From contig JAGLDN010000146.1 in the NCBI GenBank assembly GCA_023145575.1, positions 1-15,882 on the forward strand: a stretch of DNA of 15,882 bases, written 5' to 3'. Position numbers and translations under genes: made by a program. Under the pieces are notes generated by a model. That model was given only the letters and a program-made list of their open reading frames with translations. It ran no database searches and was not told where the DNA came from. Positions 1 to 7,994 of this stretch are shown one piece after another (the stretch's first letter is position 1; every line of letters begins with the position of its first letter). The DNA is from Psychromonas sp. GTDB taxonomy: Bacteria; Pseudomonadota; Gammaproteobacteria; Enterobacterales; Psychromonadaceae.

Positions 1-100
1 GGTGATTAACGCAGTTAATCACCGAGAGGGCAATTTTATGACTAGCACCGTGGTACTCTTTCCCTTGCTGAAATTGCACTTTTACGTCACATGGGTATAA
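1..100 (-). repeat. Dispersed ~100-base intergenic repeat, copy 1
   Basis: Read on the minus strand this segment starts TTATACCCATGTG and ends in a palindrome (arms GGTGATTAAC and GTTAATCACC around GCA, positions 1-23). The same two ends, in the same order and at nearly the same distance (100 versus 99 bases), occur at 9882-9980 on the plus strand. The palindrome end matches there at 20 of 23 positions, and the block before it (AAATTG-CCT-TCGGT) is also shared; the middle has diverged. The element touches the window edge, so it may continue to the left. It abuts the ISAs1 remnant, but whether the two are related is unknown. It looks like a MITE-type or REP-type noncoding repeat; the class is inference. 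Confidence 0.6.
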
Positions 101-101
101 A

Positions 102-504
102 CATGAGTTGGCTGAACTAGGTGATATTTCTTTTGAGTATGCTGAAATAAAAACAATTAGATATGTTGTTTCTTTTACAGCAGAAAAGGTAAAATAGCAA
201 AGCACTCAATGCGTTTTTATATTAGTTCTGCAAAGTTAATGAAGAAGAGTTTGCTCATGCAGCTCGAACACACTGGGCAATTGAAATTCAACTTGATTGG
301 AAACTAGATACAGCTTTCAATGAAGACTTCTCTAGGTTTAAAACAGAAAACTCAGCAGAAAATATGGCAATGGTATGGCATACTGCTATGAATTTACTAA
401 CAAATGAAAAAACATTTAAAGCCAATATGCGAATAAAATTAAAAAAGGCCAATCGAAATGTAGAATACATTGAGAAAGTCCTCATAGGGCGAGACATTTC
501 ATGA
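102..504 (+). pseudogene. ISAs1-family transposase remnant (C-terminal part, frameshifted)
   Basis: The longest intact piece (241-504) reads EEFAHAARTHWAIEIQLDW, then LDTAFNED, SAENMA and AMNLL, which is the C-terminal signature of ISAs1-family DDE transposases (HWxIEN..LHWxLDxxFxED...NxA...ALNLL), including the last catalytic glutamate in the HW-IE motif. Upstream, 102-197 reads HELAELGDISFEYAEIKTIR and ends at a TAG (195-197). Position 212 onward gives RFYISSAKL (family RYYISS) in another frame, and a further shift near 239 joins the 241 frame. At least one stop and two frame changes therefore interrupt it, and the N-terminal two thirds are missing. The sequence after the stop, to about 514, is CATTTCATGATTTCGCCTTG, a plausible degenerate right end (family ends are CAGGG-type). 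This is a dead relic, not an active element. Confidence 0.8.
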
Positions 505-760
505 TTTCGCCTTGATGATAGCTTGTTGTGAATGAAATACATGCAAATCATCGTTAGAAAGGAAAAAAATTAATTTGTCGCATAAGTTTGATCTGTTTAG
601 TCTATTTTTTCAAGCTGAAGAATTTTTTAAATTGAAATAACTCGATGGTAAACGAGGAGATCTACTTTATAATCCGTAATTATCACCTTATGTTGCGCCT
701 TATTCTGATTTGCGAGTACGCAACTGATGTATCACCTAGAATTAACATGCATAAAGTTAA

Positions 761-774
761 AAGGAATGATCTTG
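761..774 (+). promoter_or_regulatory. Shine-Dalgarno site that decides the mnmC start
   Basis: AAGGA at 761-765 lies 6 bases before a TTG codon at 772 but directly abuts an in-frame ATG at 766. The further upstream in-frame ATG at 727 has no purine-rich site before it. Spacing favours the TTG at 772, giving 672 residues, close to the 668 of E. coli MnmC. A TATAAT at 668-673 could be the -10 box, but no good -35 sits at the right distance. Confidence 0.5.
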
Positions 775-2790
775 ACTGAACTAAATGAACACCCAGTTGA
801 GTTTGCAAACATCAAGTGGGTTGAAGATAAAGTACCTTATTCTTCTCAATTTGATGATGTTTATTTCAATACTAATAAAGGTAAAAATGAATCCGTTTAT
901 ACCTTTATTGAGGGAAATAATTTATATCAACGATGGCATGATCATCCGACACGGATTTTTTCTATAGCCGAAACTGGATTTGGCACGGGGCTTAATTTTT
1001 TAGTTACTTGCGATGCATTTAGTCAACATTTACAACAACAGAACAACCCGATTTTAGAACATTTATTTTTTACCAGTTTTGAGAAATATCCTTTAACAAA
1101 AAATGATATAATTCTCGCCATCAATCAATGGCCTAGCCTTTTGCCTTTTTTAAAAATATTAATAGCGCAATACCCCATCAATTTAGTTGGCTGTCATCGC
1201 ATCCATTTTGATGCCTTTAACATCACCCTCGATTTGTGGTTTGGTGATGCATATCATTCATTACAAAACTTACATGTGTATAAAGATGGCTTGTTTGATG
1301 CTTGGTATTTAGATGGTTTCACGCCATATAAAAATCCTGACATGTGGCAACAACCTTTATTTAATTTAATGGGGAGTTGCTCTAAACAAGGAGCAACTAT
1401 TGCAACATTTAGTGTAGCAAATATGATAAAGAAAGGTTTGCAAAATGCAGGTATAACGATTAAAAAACGTAAAGGGTTTGGGAAAAAAAGAGAAATGCTT
1501 ACGGGAATCATTGCACATAAAATCAATTCTACGCCCTTAAAACACAACGTTAGAAATAGTGCAACCTATAAAAGTAATGAAATTGCCATAATAGGCGGTG
1601 GGATCAGTGCTGCTTGCTTAACACTCGCATTGGTAAAGCGCGGTTTTTGCGTGAACGTATATTGTAAAGATGAAAAGATTGCTAGAGGTGCATCTGGTAT
1701 TAAACAAGCTACCCTGTATCCCCTAATAAATAACAGTCACAATAGTCTCAGCCAATTTTTTGCAAATGCATTTCTATATTCTCATAATTTAATTGACATA
1801 ACAAATAAGACACACCCTTTTGATTATGATTTATCAGGATTACTTCAACTTTATTATGATTTAGCATCCTCAAAAAAATTAGATAAAATACACAAATCAC
1901 ATTTCTCTAAAGCGTTAGTACAAAAGACAAGTGCAAGAAAAACTAATATAATTGCTGGTCTAGATGTCGATTTAGAGGCTTTATTTTACCCATCTTCTGG
2001 TTGGGTGAATCCCATTCAAATGGTTAATGCCATTTTTGATAAAGCAAAAGAAATAGGATCGGTAACAATAAAACTAAATACAAAAATTGATAATTTTAAA
2101 GCCATTGATGATTGCTGGGAACTCCACTGTGAAAATGAACGTTATAAGAGTCCGATAGTTATCCTAGCAACCGCAATGGAAACGCTCACGTTTAAAGACT
2201 GCGAAGCTATTCCTCTTTCTGCAGCAAGAGGCCAAGTGACTCATATTCAAAGCACTCCTAATTCACAATTAAATCAATTAAAAGTGCCTCTTTGTCATGA
2301 AGGTTATTTAACGCCACAGCGCCATAATATACATTGTATGGGCGCCACATTTGAACGCCATCAATTAAACAGCGTATTCAAAATAACAGATCAAAAACTT
2401 AATAAAGAAAAACTTAATAAATGTATTACAAATAAAAGATGGGCTAAGGCAATTAATTGTGATCACAATTTCGCTAATATTGGAATTCGTTGCACAACTC
2501 GCGATCATTTTCCTTACATGGGCGAGCTTGCTGATTATCAAAGAACAAAAATACAATATCAACACGCAGATAAACACTTTCCACAACAAGATGCACCATT
2601 TCACAAAAACATGTTTATTTTAACGGGCCTTGGCTCTAGAGGTCTATGTAGTGCACCATTGCTAGCTGAGACATTGGTAAGTCAAATCCTACATGAGCCA
2701 TTACCTCTATCATCATCTATCTTAAGTTCACTTCAAGTAAATCGGCAATGGATCAACTACTTGCTTAAAAGTAAGCCATTAGCATATTGA
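772..2790 (+). CDS. mnmC: Bifunctional tRNA mnm5s2U biosynthesis protein MnmC
   Basis: MnmC completes the 5-methylaminomethyl-2-thiouridine modification at wobble position 34 of several tRNAs. The C-terminal FAD-dependent oxidoreductase removes the carboxymethyl group (cmnm5 to nm5), and the N-terminal SAM-dependent methyltransferase then makes mnm5. Numbered from the TTG at 772: SAM-binding AETGFGTGLNFL at residues 66-77; the highly conserved DAWYLDGFTPYKNPDMW at 176-192; then, after a linker, the FAD Rossmann motif IAIIGGGIS around 271-279 and ARGASGIKQATLYPL around 304-318, matching the GASG..Q..LYPL of the oxidoreductase domain. A conserved GLGSRGLCSAPLLAE lies near the C terminus. Both domains are intact. 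Length 672 (687 if the ATG at 727 is used). It stands alone: the IS remnant lies before it and a long gap after it. The product is cytosolic. The identification is firm; only the start is uncertain. Confidence 0.93.
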   Translation: MTELNEHPVEFANIKWVEDKVPYSSQFDDVYFNTNKGKNESVYTFIEGNNLYQRWHDHPTRIFSIAETGFGTGLNFLVTCDAFSQHLQQQNNPILEHLFFTSFEKYPLTKNDIILAINQWPSLLPFLKILIAQYPINLVGCHRIHFDAFNITLDLWFGDAYHSLQNLHVYKDGLFDAWYLDGFTPYKNPDMWQQPLFNLMGSCSKQGATIATFSVANMIKKGLQNAGITIKKRKGFGKKREMLTGIIAHKINSTPLKHNVRNSATYKSNEIAIIGGGISAACLTLALVKRGFCVNVYCKDEKIARGASGIKQATLYPLINNSHNSLSQFFANAFLYSHNLIDITNKTHPFDYDLSGLLQLYYDLASSKKLDKIHKSHFSKALVQKTSARKTNIIAGLDVDLEALFYPSSGWVNPIQMVNAIFDKAKEIGSVTIKLNTKIDNFKAIDDCWELHCENERYKSPIVILATAMETLTFKDCEAIPLSAARGQVTHIQSTPNSQLNQLKVPLCHEGYLTPQRHNIHCMGATFERHQLNSVFKITDQKLNKEKLNKCITNKRWAKAINCDHNFANIGIRCTTRDHFPYMGELADYQRTKIQYQHADKHFPQQDAPFHKNMFILTGLGSRGLCSAPLLAETLVSQILHEPLPLSSSILSSLQVNRQWINYLLKSKPLAY

Positions 2791-2991
2791 AACGTTATAA
2801 TTTATATCTCAATTTCACATTTATAATGCCTGATATACAAATACACTTTTAAAAAACTTCATTTTACGCTATTGTGTGTGCTTATTCTCATTGCATTAAG
2901 TAGTGAGCAAATATTACGCAATAAAAATAAATCTATTTGAAGAAGAAATTGCTTGAAATGGCGATTCTCTTTAAAAAGTTATCAATGGTCA

Positions 2992-3024
2992 AGTGATTAA
3001 TTTTACTCAGTAAAATTAATCACT
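2992..3024. repeat. Perfect inverted repeat, 15-base arms, 3-base loop
   Basis: The arms AGTGATTAATTTTAC (2992-3006) and GTAAAATTAATCACT (3010-3024) are exact reverse complements separated by TCA. The outer part GTGATTAA/TTAATCAC is shared with the palindrome at 1-23 and its degenerate copy at 9958-9980, so it may belong to the same repeat family. The stem is AT-rich and the T9 run lies about 20 bases downstream, so it is not a textbook intrinsic terminator. A protein-binding dyad or a repeat relic are alternatives. Confidence 0.8.
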
Positions 3025-3129
3025 ATTTATTGGCATTGGTATTATTTTTTTTTAAGGATCTATTCATATTAGTCAACAATTAATTTAAAGTTATCATAAT
3101 TAAATTAATTGGTTAACATGCATTAAGCA

Positions 3130-3172
3130 GGTCAAATAAGCGCATTAAACGTGAAATTTATTTATTTTGACC
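3130..3172. promoter_or_regulatory. Imperfect inverted repeat upstream of oleA
   Basis: GGTCAAATAA (3130-3139) and TTATTTTGACC (3162-3172) pair completely except for one bulged A, across a 22-base spacer. The repeat lies about 110-155 bases before the oleA start and 40 bases before a TATAAAAT box. It could be an operator or activator site; no known regulator consensus (FadR, FabR, PsrA) fits it convincingly. Confidence 0.35.
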
Positions 3173-3187
3173 AGTAAAATTGTGCCG

Positions 3188-3218
3188 TTATTTAATGTAA
3201 CATGTAAACATATAAAAT
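3188..3218 (+). promoter_or_regulatory. oleA: Possible ole operon promoter
   Basis: TATAAAAT at 3211-3218 is a good -10-like box about 67 bases before the oleA start. The hexamer 17 bases upstream, TTATTT (3188-3193), is only a poor -35, so an activator would probably be needed if this is the promoter. In such AT-rich DNA, chance matches are common. Confidence 0.25.
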
Positions 3219-3284
3219 AGCGTCCTACTCACTTATTCAATAATGCTGTCTAAATACTGACAACCTACAAAATAGAACGGTTTA

Positions 3285-4334
3285 ATGAAATATTCACATG
3301 TTTATATTAATAGTTTCGCATATGAACTACCTCCTGAAATTATATCAAGTCGCGAACTTGAACTTCGGCTAGCACCTTTATATCAAAAATTACACATTCC
3401 AATAGGACAACTCGCCAGTTTAACCGGTATTGAGGATAGGCGATGGTGGCCACTGCATCACCGAGTATCAGATGGTGCAATAACAGCTGCAAAAAAAAGT
3501 TTAATTGAAACCGGTATTGATATTAATGATATTGGTGCTGTTATTTACACGGGTGTTTGTCGAGATCAACATGAGCCAGCGACCGCATGTCGTATTGCCG
3601 CAAAACTTGGTATAAAAGCTCATGCCGCAATTTATGATCTAAGTAATGCATGTTTAGGTGCACTTTGTGGTATTTTAGATATTGCAAATCGAATAGAGCT
3701 TGGACAAATCAAAGCGGGTCTTGTTGTATCTTGTGAATCTGCAAGAAATATTGTAAACATTAGCATCGAAAATATGCTAAAAAACCCAACAATCACAAAC
3801 TTTGCTCAATCAGTTGCGACATTAACAGGAGGATCAGGCGCCGTTGCGATACTGTTAACAAATGGAGATTTAGATCTTGCAACTGATAGAAAACATAAAC
3901 TCATCGGCGCTAGTCTCCTTTCTGCAACTGAGCATAATGATCTTTGTAAATGGGGATTGCAAGAAGTTGGGCACCAATTACAGCAAGAATTTATGCGAAC
4001 AAATGCAGTTGCCATGCTAAAATATGGTAGTGAATTAGCAAAAAAAACGTGGGCATTATTTCTAGCCCAGAACCATTGGACAACAGATCAAGTTGATAAA
4101 GTAATATGCCATCAAGTTGGCTCTGCAAATCAAAAGCAAGTGCTAAACGACCTTAATATTTCCCCTAAAAAAGACTTTCCAACTTATAAATATTTAGGCA
4201 ACATGGGGACAGTGTCGTTACCTGCCACAGTGGCAATTGCTCATGATAAGGGTTTCTTGAACCAAGGTGAAAAAGTCGGTTTATTAGGCATTGGTAGTGG
4301 ACTTAATTGTATGATGCTTGGTGTTGAATGGTGA
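3285..4334 (+). CDS. oleA: OleA, head-to-head acyl-CoA condensing enzyme
   Basis: OleA is a thiolase-superfamily enzyme related to FabH that joins two fatty acyl-CoAs by a non-decarboxylative Claisen condensation, giving a 2-alkyl-3-ketoacid, the first step of long-chain olefin synthesis. The catalytic cysteine is Cys123 in LSNACLGALCG. His276 (ICHQVGSANQK) and Asn306 (YLGNMGTVSLP) complete the Cys-His-Asn set. Glu97 in VCRDQHEP lies 26 residues before the cysteine, the spacing of the glutamate proposed as general base in Xanthomonas OleA. N-terminal SLTGIEDRRWW is typical of OleA. Length 349, within the family range. The Shine-Dalgarno site before 3285 is weak. It is the first gene of a tight oleABCD series, and its last 7 bases overlap oleB. 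The neighbours confirm OleA rather than FabH. Cytosolic. Confidence 0.95.
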   Translation: MKYSHVYINSFAYELPPEIISSRELELRLAPLYQKLHIPIGQLASLTGIEDRRWWPLHHRVSDGAITAAKKSLIETGIDINDIGAVIYTGVCRDQHEPATACRIAAKLGIKAHAAIYDLSNACLGALCGILDIANRIELGQIKAGLVVSCESARNIVNISIENMLKNPTITNFAQSVATLTGGSGAVAILLTNGDLDLATDRKHKLIGASLLSATEHNDLCKWGLQEVGHQLQQEFMRTNAVAMLKYGSELAKKTWALFLAQNHWTTDQVDKVICHQVGSANQKQVLNDLNISPKKDFPTYKYLGNMGTVSLPATVAIAHDKGFLNQGEKVGLLGIGSGLNCMMLGVEW

Positions 4335-5221
4335 ACAAGACATTAAATGAATTATTTCCTTTTAAACGCAATTTTATGCAATGCAATAATCTGCAGTTCC
4401 ATTATGTAAATGAAGGACAAGGCGAACCGATTGTTATGCTCCATGGCAATCCAAGCTGGTCATTCTATTATCGCCATCTTATTGCAACGTTAAAAGATAA
4501 TTATCAATGTATCGTCCCTGATCATATTGGTTGTGGTTTTTCTAATAAACCTGACGATATACATTATGACTATACCTTAAAAAGTCGGATTGATGATTTA
4601 GAATCACTCCTTGCCCATTTAAACATAAATGATAACATCACCCTTGTAGTACATGATTGGGGCGGAATGATTGGATTAGGCTATGCCGCACGCTACCCAG
4701 ACAGGATTAAAAGGTTAATTATTTTAAATACAAGTGCTTTTCATTTACCAGAGGAGAAACCCTTTCCATGGGCATTGAAAATATGCCAAAATACTATAAT
4801 AGGTAGCACACTTGTTAGGGGATTAAATGCTTTTTCATTTATAGCCTCTTTTATTGGTGTCAAACAAAAAGCAATGACAAAAAATATTAGAAAAGCGTAT
4901 CTGAAACCATATAATAATTGGAATAATCGCATTGCGATACATCGGTTTATCCAAGATATTCCCCTTCATGAAGGCGATCGGAATTATCAACTTGTAAGTG
5001 ATATCAGCAAAAACTTAAACCATTTACAACATGTCCCTACACTTATATGCTGGGGTTTATTAGACTTTGTGTTTGATGAGCATTTTCTAGCTATATGGAA
5101 ATGTAAAATGCCTCATGCTCAAATCCATGAATTTGACGATTGCGGGCATTATATTCTCGAAGATGCCCGTGAAAAGGTCATCCCGCTAATAAAAAATTTT
5201 TTGATTGAAAACCCTATATGA
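4328..5221 (+). CDS. oleB: OleB, beta-lactone decarboxylase (alpha/beta-hydrolase)
   Basis: OleB decarboxylates the cis-beta-lactone made by OleC to the final cis-olefin. The 297-residue sequence has the haloalkane-dehalogenase-like fold: oxyanion region MLHGNPSWSF (37-46), nucleophile elbow VVHDWGG with Asp110 as nucleophile and Trp111 beside it, a cap region (about 135-225), the acid in WGLLDFVFD (Asp246 or Asp250) and catalytic His274 in DDCGHYILED. The Asp nucleophile, in place of Ser, and the Asn after HG are why such proteins are often labelled haloalkane dehalogenase; the operon shows the olefin role. The start ATG lies inside the oleA end (7-base overlap) with hardly any Shine-Dalgarno site, so translation is probably coupled to oleA. 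It is a separate gene here, not fused to oleC as in some actinobacteria. Confidence 0.93.
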   Translation: MVNKTLNELFPFKRNFMQCNNLQFHYVNEGQGEPIVMLHGNPSWSFYYRHLIATLKDNYQCIVPDHIGCGFSNKPDDIHYDYTLKSRIDDLESLLAHLNINDNITLVVHDWGGMIGLGYAARYPDRIKRLIILNTSAFHLPEEKPFPWALKICQNTIIGSTLVRGLNAFSFIASFIGVKQKAMTKNIRKAYLKPYNNWNNRIAIHRFIQDIPLHEGDRNYQLVSDISKNLNHLQHVPTLICWGLLDFVFDEHFLAIWKCKMPHAQIHEFDDCGHYILEDAREKVIPLIKNFLIENPI

Positions 5222-6876
5222 AGAACTTGAATGCTCGACTCAACTTATGCCTACACCTTAAAAATTCCGCAGATATCTTTCCAAATAAACTTGCGATTGC
5301 CATTCAAAAAAAAGGTTTTAGGAGATTTTCTTATCAAGAATTGACATTTGAAAAATTACACCAAGCAAGTGATCAAGCTGCCTGCGCATTGATTAAGTTT
5401 GGCCTTAAATATGGCGATAAAGCGGTATTAATGGTTAATCCAAGTATTAATTTTTTTATCGTCTCTTATGCTTTATTTAAAGCAGGCATTATTCCGATCC
5501 TTGTCGACCCAGGAATGGGCACAAAAAACCTAAAACAATGCTTTATAGAGTCAGAGCCTGATGTTTTTATCGGCACTGGAAAGTCGCACATTGCTCGATG
5601 GCTTCTGGGTTGGGGGAAATCATCAATTAAGCATAATATTAGTGTTGAAAAAACAGGACTATTCGGTACCATTACCCTCAAGGCTATCATAAAAAAACAC
5701 CCATTGAGTGGCACTTTTCCAATGAAACTACTTGATCCGCAACAAATAGCCGCTATTTTATTCACAAGTGGCAGTACAGGATCGCCGAAAGGTGTTGTTT
5801 ATACCCATCAAATGTTTGAAACACAAATTGAACTCTTAAAAAATGAATTTCACATTCATCATGGAGAAAGAGATTTAGCCACCTTCCCGCTCTTTTCTCT
5901 ATTTGGCCCCGCATTAGGCATGGCATCAATAGTTCCAGACATGAATGCAAGTAAACCTATCACTGCCGATCCTAATTTTTTATTTGCCGCAATTGACAAA
6001 TATCAATGCACTAACCTCTTTGCAAATCCGGCTTTAATCGACATATTAGGGGATGCAGGAGAAAAACAAGGCATCAAACTAGCAAGCATCAAACGTGTTA
6101 TTACTGCTGGCGCCCCTGCCACCATTACGGCAATTAAATGCTTCGTGAAATTATTAAATAAAAATTCAAAACTCATAAATTCTTATGGCGCAACAGAATC
6201 TCTACCAATAAGTGCAATACACAGTTCAGAACTCCTTAAAACCGAAGATGTGACTAATGTTGGCGGCGGGATCTGTGTCGGCAAAGCTGTTCAAAATACA
6301 CTCATCAAAATTATTCCTATCACTGATGATGTATTTGCAAACATAGATGAATGCCAACTACTCGATAAATATGATATTGGCGAAATTATTGTTAAAGGAG
6401 ATCAGGTTTTACAGCAATATTATCACAATGAGCAAGCAACAAAAGCATCAAAAATAAACGATGGCGACAGCTCATATCATCGCATGGGCGATATAGGTTA
6501 TATCGATAAATTAAATCGACTGTGGTTGTGTGGTCGAAAACAACACCGCGTAATAACGAACAATAAAACTTACTATAGTATTCCCGTTGAGCGGATCTTC
6601 AATACTCACCCGAATGTCAAACGTAGTGCATTAGTCGGCATTCAACGAAAAAATAATACACAGCCCTTTATTTGCATTGAGAAATCAACAACTAGCAAGA
6701 TCAGCAAATCTAAATTAATTTACGACCTTCGCCTTATTGCAAAAAATAACAAACAAACACAAGACATCAATAATTTTTTGATCCATAAAAGCTTTCCAAT
6801 GGATATTCGTCATAATGCTAAAATATTCAGAGAAAAATTAGCGCGATGGGCGATGAAAGAAATTGAAAAACAATGA
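5218..6876 (+). CDS. oleC: OleC, AMP-dependent beta-lactone synthetase
   Basis: OleC belongs to the acyl-CoA synthetase/ANL superfamily but, instead of loading CoA, activates the beta-hydroxy acid with ATP and closes it to a beta-lactone. The 552 residues show the P-loop FTSGSTGSPKG (182-192), NSYGATES (321-328, the A5 motif), MGDIGYID (423-430, A7 with TGD changed to MGD) and LCGRKQHRV (437-445, A8). The C-terminal domain ends with Lys535 and Lys540 in RHNAKIFREKL, either of which could be the A10 lysine. The start overlaps the oleB stop in ATGA and no Shine-Dalgarno site is visible, so coupled reinitiation is likely. Alone it could be mistaken for a fatty acyl-CoA ligase; its place between oleB and oleD and its divergence from the FadD downstream support OleC. 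Confidence 0.93.
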   Translation: MKNLNARLNLCLHLKNSADIFPNKLAIAIQKKGFRRFSYQELTFEKLHQASDQAACALIKFGLKYGDKAVLMVNPSINFFIVSYALFKAGIIPILVDPGMGTKNLKQCFIESEPDVFIGTGKSHIARWLLGWGKSSIKHNISVEKTGLFGTITLKAIIKKHPLSGTFPMKLLDPQQIAAILFTSGSTGSPKGVVYTHQMFETQIELLKNEFHIHHGERDLATFPLFSLFGPALGMASIVPDMNASKPITADPNFLFAAIDKYQCTNLFANPALIDILGDAGEKQGIKLASIKRVITAGAPATITAIKCFVKLLNKNSKLINSYGATESLPISAIHSSELLKTEDVTNVGGGICVGKAVQNTLIKIIPITDDVFANIDECQLLDKYDIGEIIVKGDQVLQQYYHNEQATKASKINDGDSSYHRMGDIGYIDKLNRLWLCGRKQHRVITNNKTYYSIPVERIFNTHPNVKRSALVGIQRKNNTQPFICIEKSTTSKISKSKLIYDLRLIAKNNKQTQDINNFLIHKSFPMDIRHNAKIFREKLARWAMKEIEKQ

Positions 6877-7937
6877 GTAATTCAGACTCTTTTAAATCGC
6901 TCCATTGTGAATTACAAAACACACTCACGATACTTTCACAAAAAAAATATCGAATATTGGTCACTGGTGCAGGTGGGTTTTTGGGCAGTGCAATATGTCG
7001 TATATTGCGGCTTATTGATATTGACGTCGTTGGTTTTTCACGCGGTGATCATCCCGCACTTAATGCAATAGGTGTCTCATTAATAAAAGGCAATCTGAAC
7101 GATCTGGCCGCTGTTTGTAATGCATTAGCAGGTTGTGATTTAGTTTTCCATGTCGCATCTAAAGCTGGGATGTGGGGGAGTAAAGAAATCTATTTTGATA
7201 CAAATGTGAACGGAACAAATAACGTTATTCAAGCGTGCAAAAAACACCGCATTAAATACCTTGTTTATACCAGCACCCCGAGTGTCACTTATACAGGGCA
7301 TGACGAGAATGGAATCGATGAATCTACACCATATGCTACGTCGTTTTTAAATTTTTATGCCCAATCAAAGTCAATCGCTGAACAAAACATTTTAAAAAGC
7401 AATAATAAGCATTTAAAAACAACGGCCATACGGCCTCACCTAATATGGGGTCCCGGTGATCCACATTTTGCACCGCGTATTTTTGAGCGTGCAAGGGCTG
7501 GTAAGCTGAAACTTGTAGGCAAAAAAGATAAGCTAGTTGATACTACCTATATTGATAACGCAGTTTATGCGCATCTACTAGCTGCACTTGAGTTAACAAA
7601 TGAAAACTCAAATTGTGCAGGGAAGGCCTACTTTTTAAGCAACGATCAGCCAATTACTATGCTCGATATGATCAATAAACTCTTGAAATGTGGATCACTT
7701 CCTCCCGTTAAAAAACGTATTTCAAAGGAGCTTGCGTACTTTATTGGTTTTATATTAGAAAAACTCTATTTATTATTAAATAAAAAAGAGGAGCCTATTC
7801 TAACGCGTTTTGTCGCACGCCAATTATCAACGAGCCACTACTTTAATATTAATGCCGCAAAAAATGATCTGGGTTATCAGGTATTAATTTCAATTGATAA
7901 AGGCATGGAGATATATAAAAGTATATTAAACAGGTAA
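6873..7937 (+). CDS. oleD: OleD, NADPH-dependent 2-alkyl-3-ketoacid reductase
   Basis: OleD reduces the ketone of the OleA product to the beta-hydroxy acid used by OleC. It is an extended short-chain dehydrogenase of the 3-beta-hydroxysteroid dehydrogenase type: nucleotide-binding VTGAGGFLGSA (30-40), the active-site serine region YTSTPSVTY (132-140), and YAQSK with Tyr162 and Lys166 as the catalytic pair. IRPHLIWGPGD and VDTTYIDNAVYAH are typical of the extended family. About 25 residues precede the Rossmann fold. Length 354. The start overlaps the oleC stop in ATGA. It is the last gene of the operon and faces fadD, with 57 bases between the two stops. No strong terminator is seen there; TTTAAGGC and GCTTTAAA can pair weakly (one G-T) near 7963-7992. 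Confidence 0.93.
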   Translation: MSNSDSFKSLHCELQNTLTILSQKKYRILVTGAGGFLGSAICRILRLIDIDVVGFSRGDHPALNAIGVSLIKGNLNDLAAVCNALAGCDLVFHVASKAGMWGSKEIYFDTNVNGTNNVIQACKKHRIKYLVYTSTPSVTYTGHDENGIDESTPYATSFLNFYAQSKSIAEQNILKSNNKHLKTTAIRPHLIWGPGDPHFAPRIFERARAGKLKLVGKKDKLVDTTYIDNAVYAHLLAALELTNENSNCAGKAYFLSNDQPITMLDMINKLLKCGSLPPVKKRISKELAYFIGFILEKLYLLLNKKEEPILTRFVARQLSTSHYFNINAAKNDLGYQVLISIDKGMEIYKSILNR

Positions 7938-7994
7938 AACCGCAAGATACGAAACAATCGATTTAAGGCTTTATCTTTCTCTTGCTTTAAAACA

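Larger units (their letters stand above)
2791..3284. other. Gene-free interval between mnmC and oleA
   Basis: These 494 very AT-rich bases contain no supportable gene. They hold a perfect hairpin (2992-3024), a T9 run (3045-3053) about 20 bases after it, an imperfect inverted repeat (3130-3172) and a TATAAAAT box (3211-3218). No GC-rich stem followed at once by a T run is seen after the mnmC stop, so I cannot point to an intrinsic terminator there. This is the only place where an ole operon promoter and its control sites could lie. Confidence 0.7.

Noticed and set aside
288..551. Open frame of 87 codons on the minus strand
   Set aside because: It lies antisense to the transposase remnant, whose plus-strand frame has clear family motifs; its product resembles nothing.
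2959..2997. Mini-ORF MAILFKKLSMVK ending in the left arm of the hairpin, like a leader peptide
   Set aside because: No Shine-Dalgarno site, no run of regulatory codons, and the hairpin is not followed directly by a T run, so an attenuator is not supported.
2992..3053. Hairpin plus T9 as an intrinsic terminator of mnmC
   Set aside because: The T run is about 20 bases beyond an AT-only-rich stem and the hairpin is 200 bases past the stop codon.
4328..5221. Calling oleB a haloalkane dehalogenase
   Set aside because: The fold and Asp nucleophile fit both, but the position inside oleABCD with 7- and 4-base overlaps identifies the beta-lactone decarboxylase.
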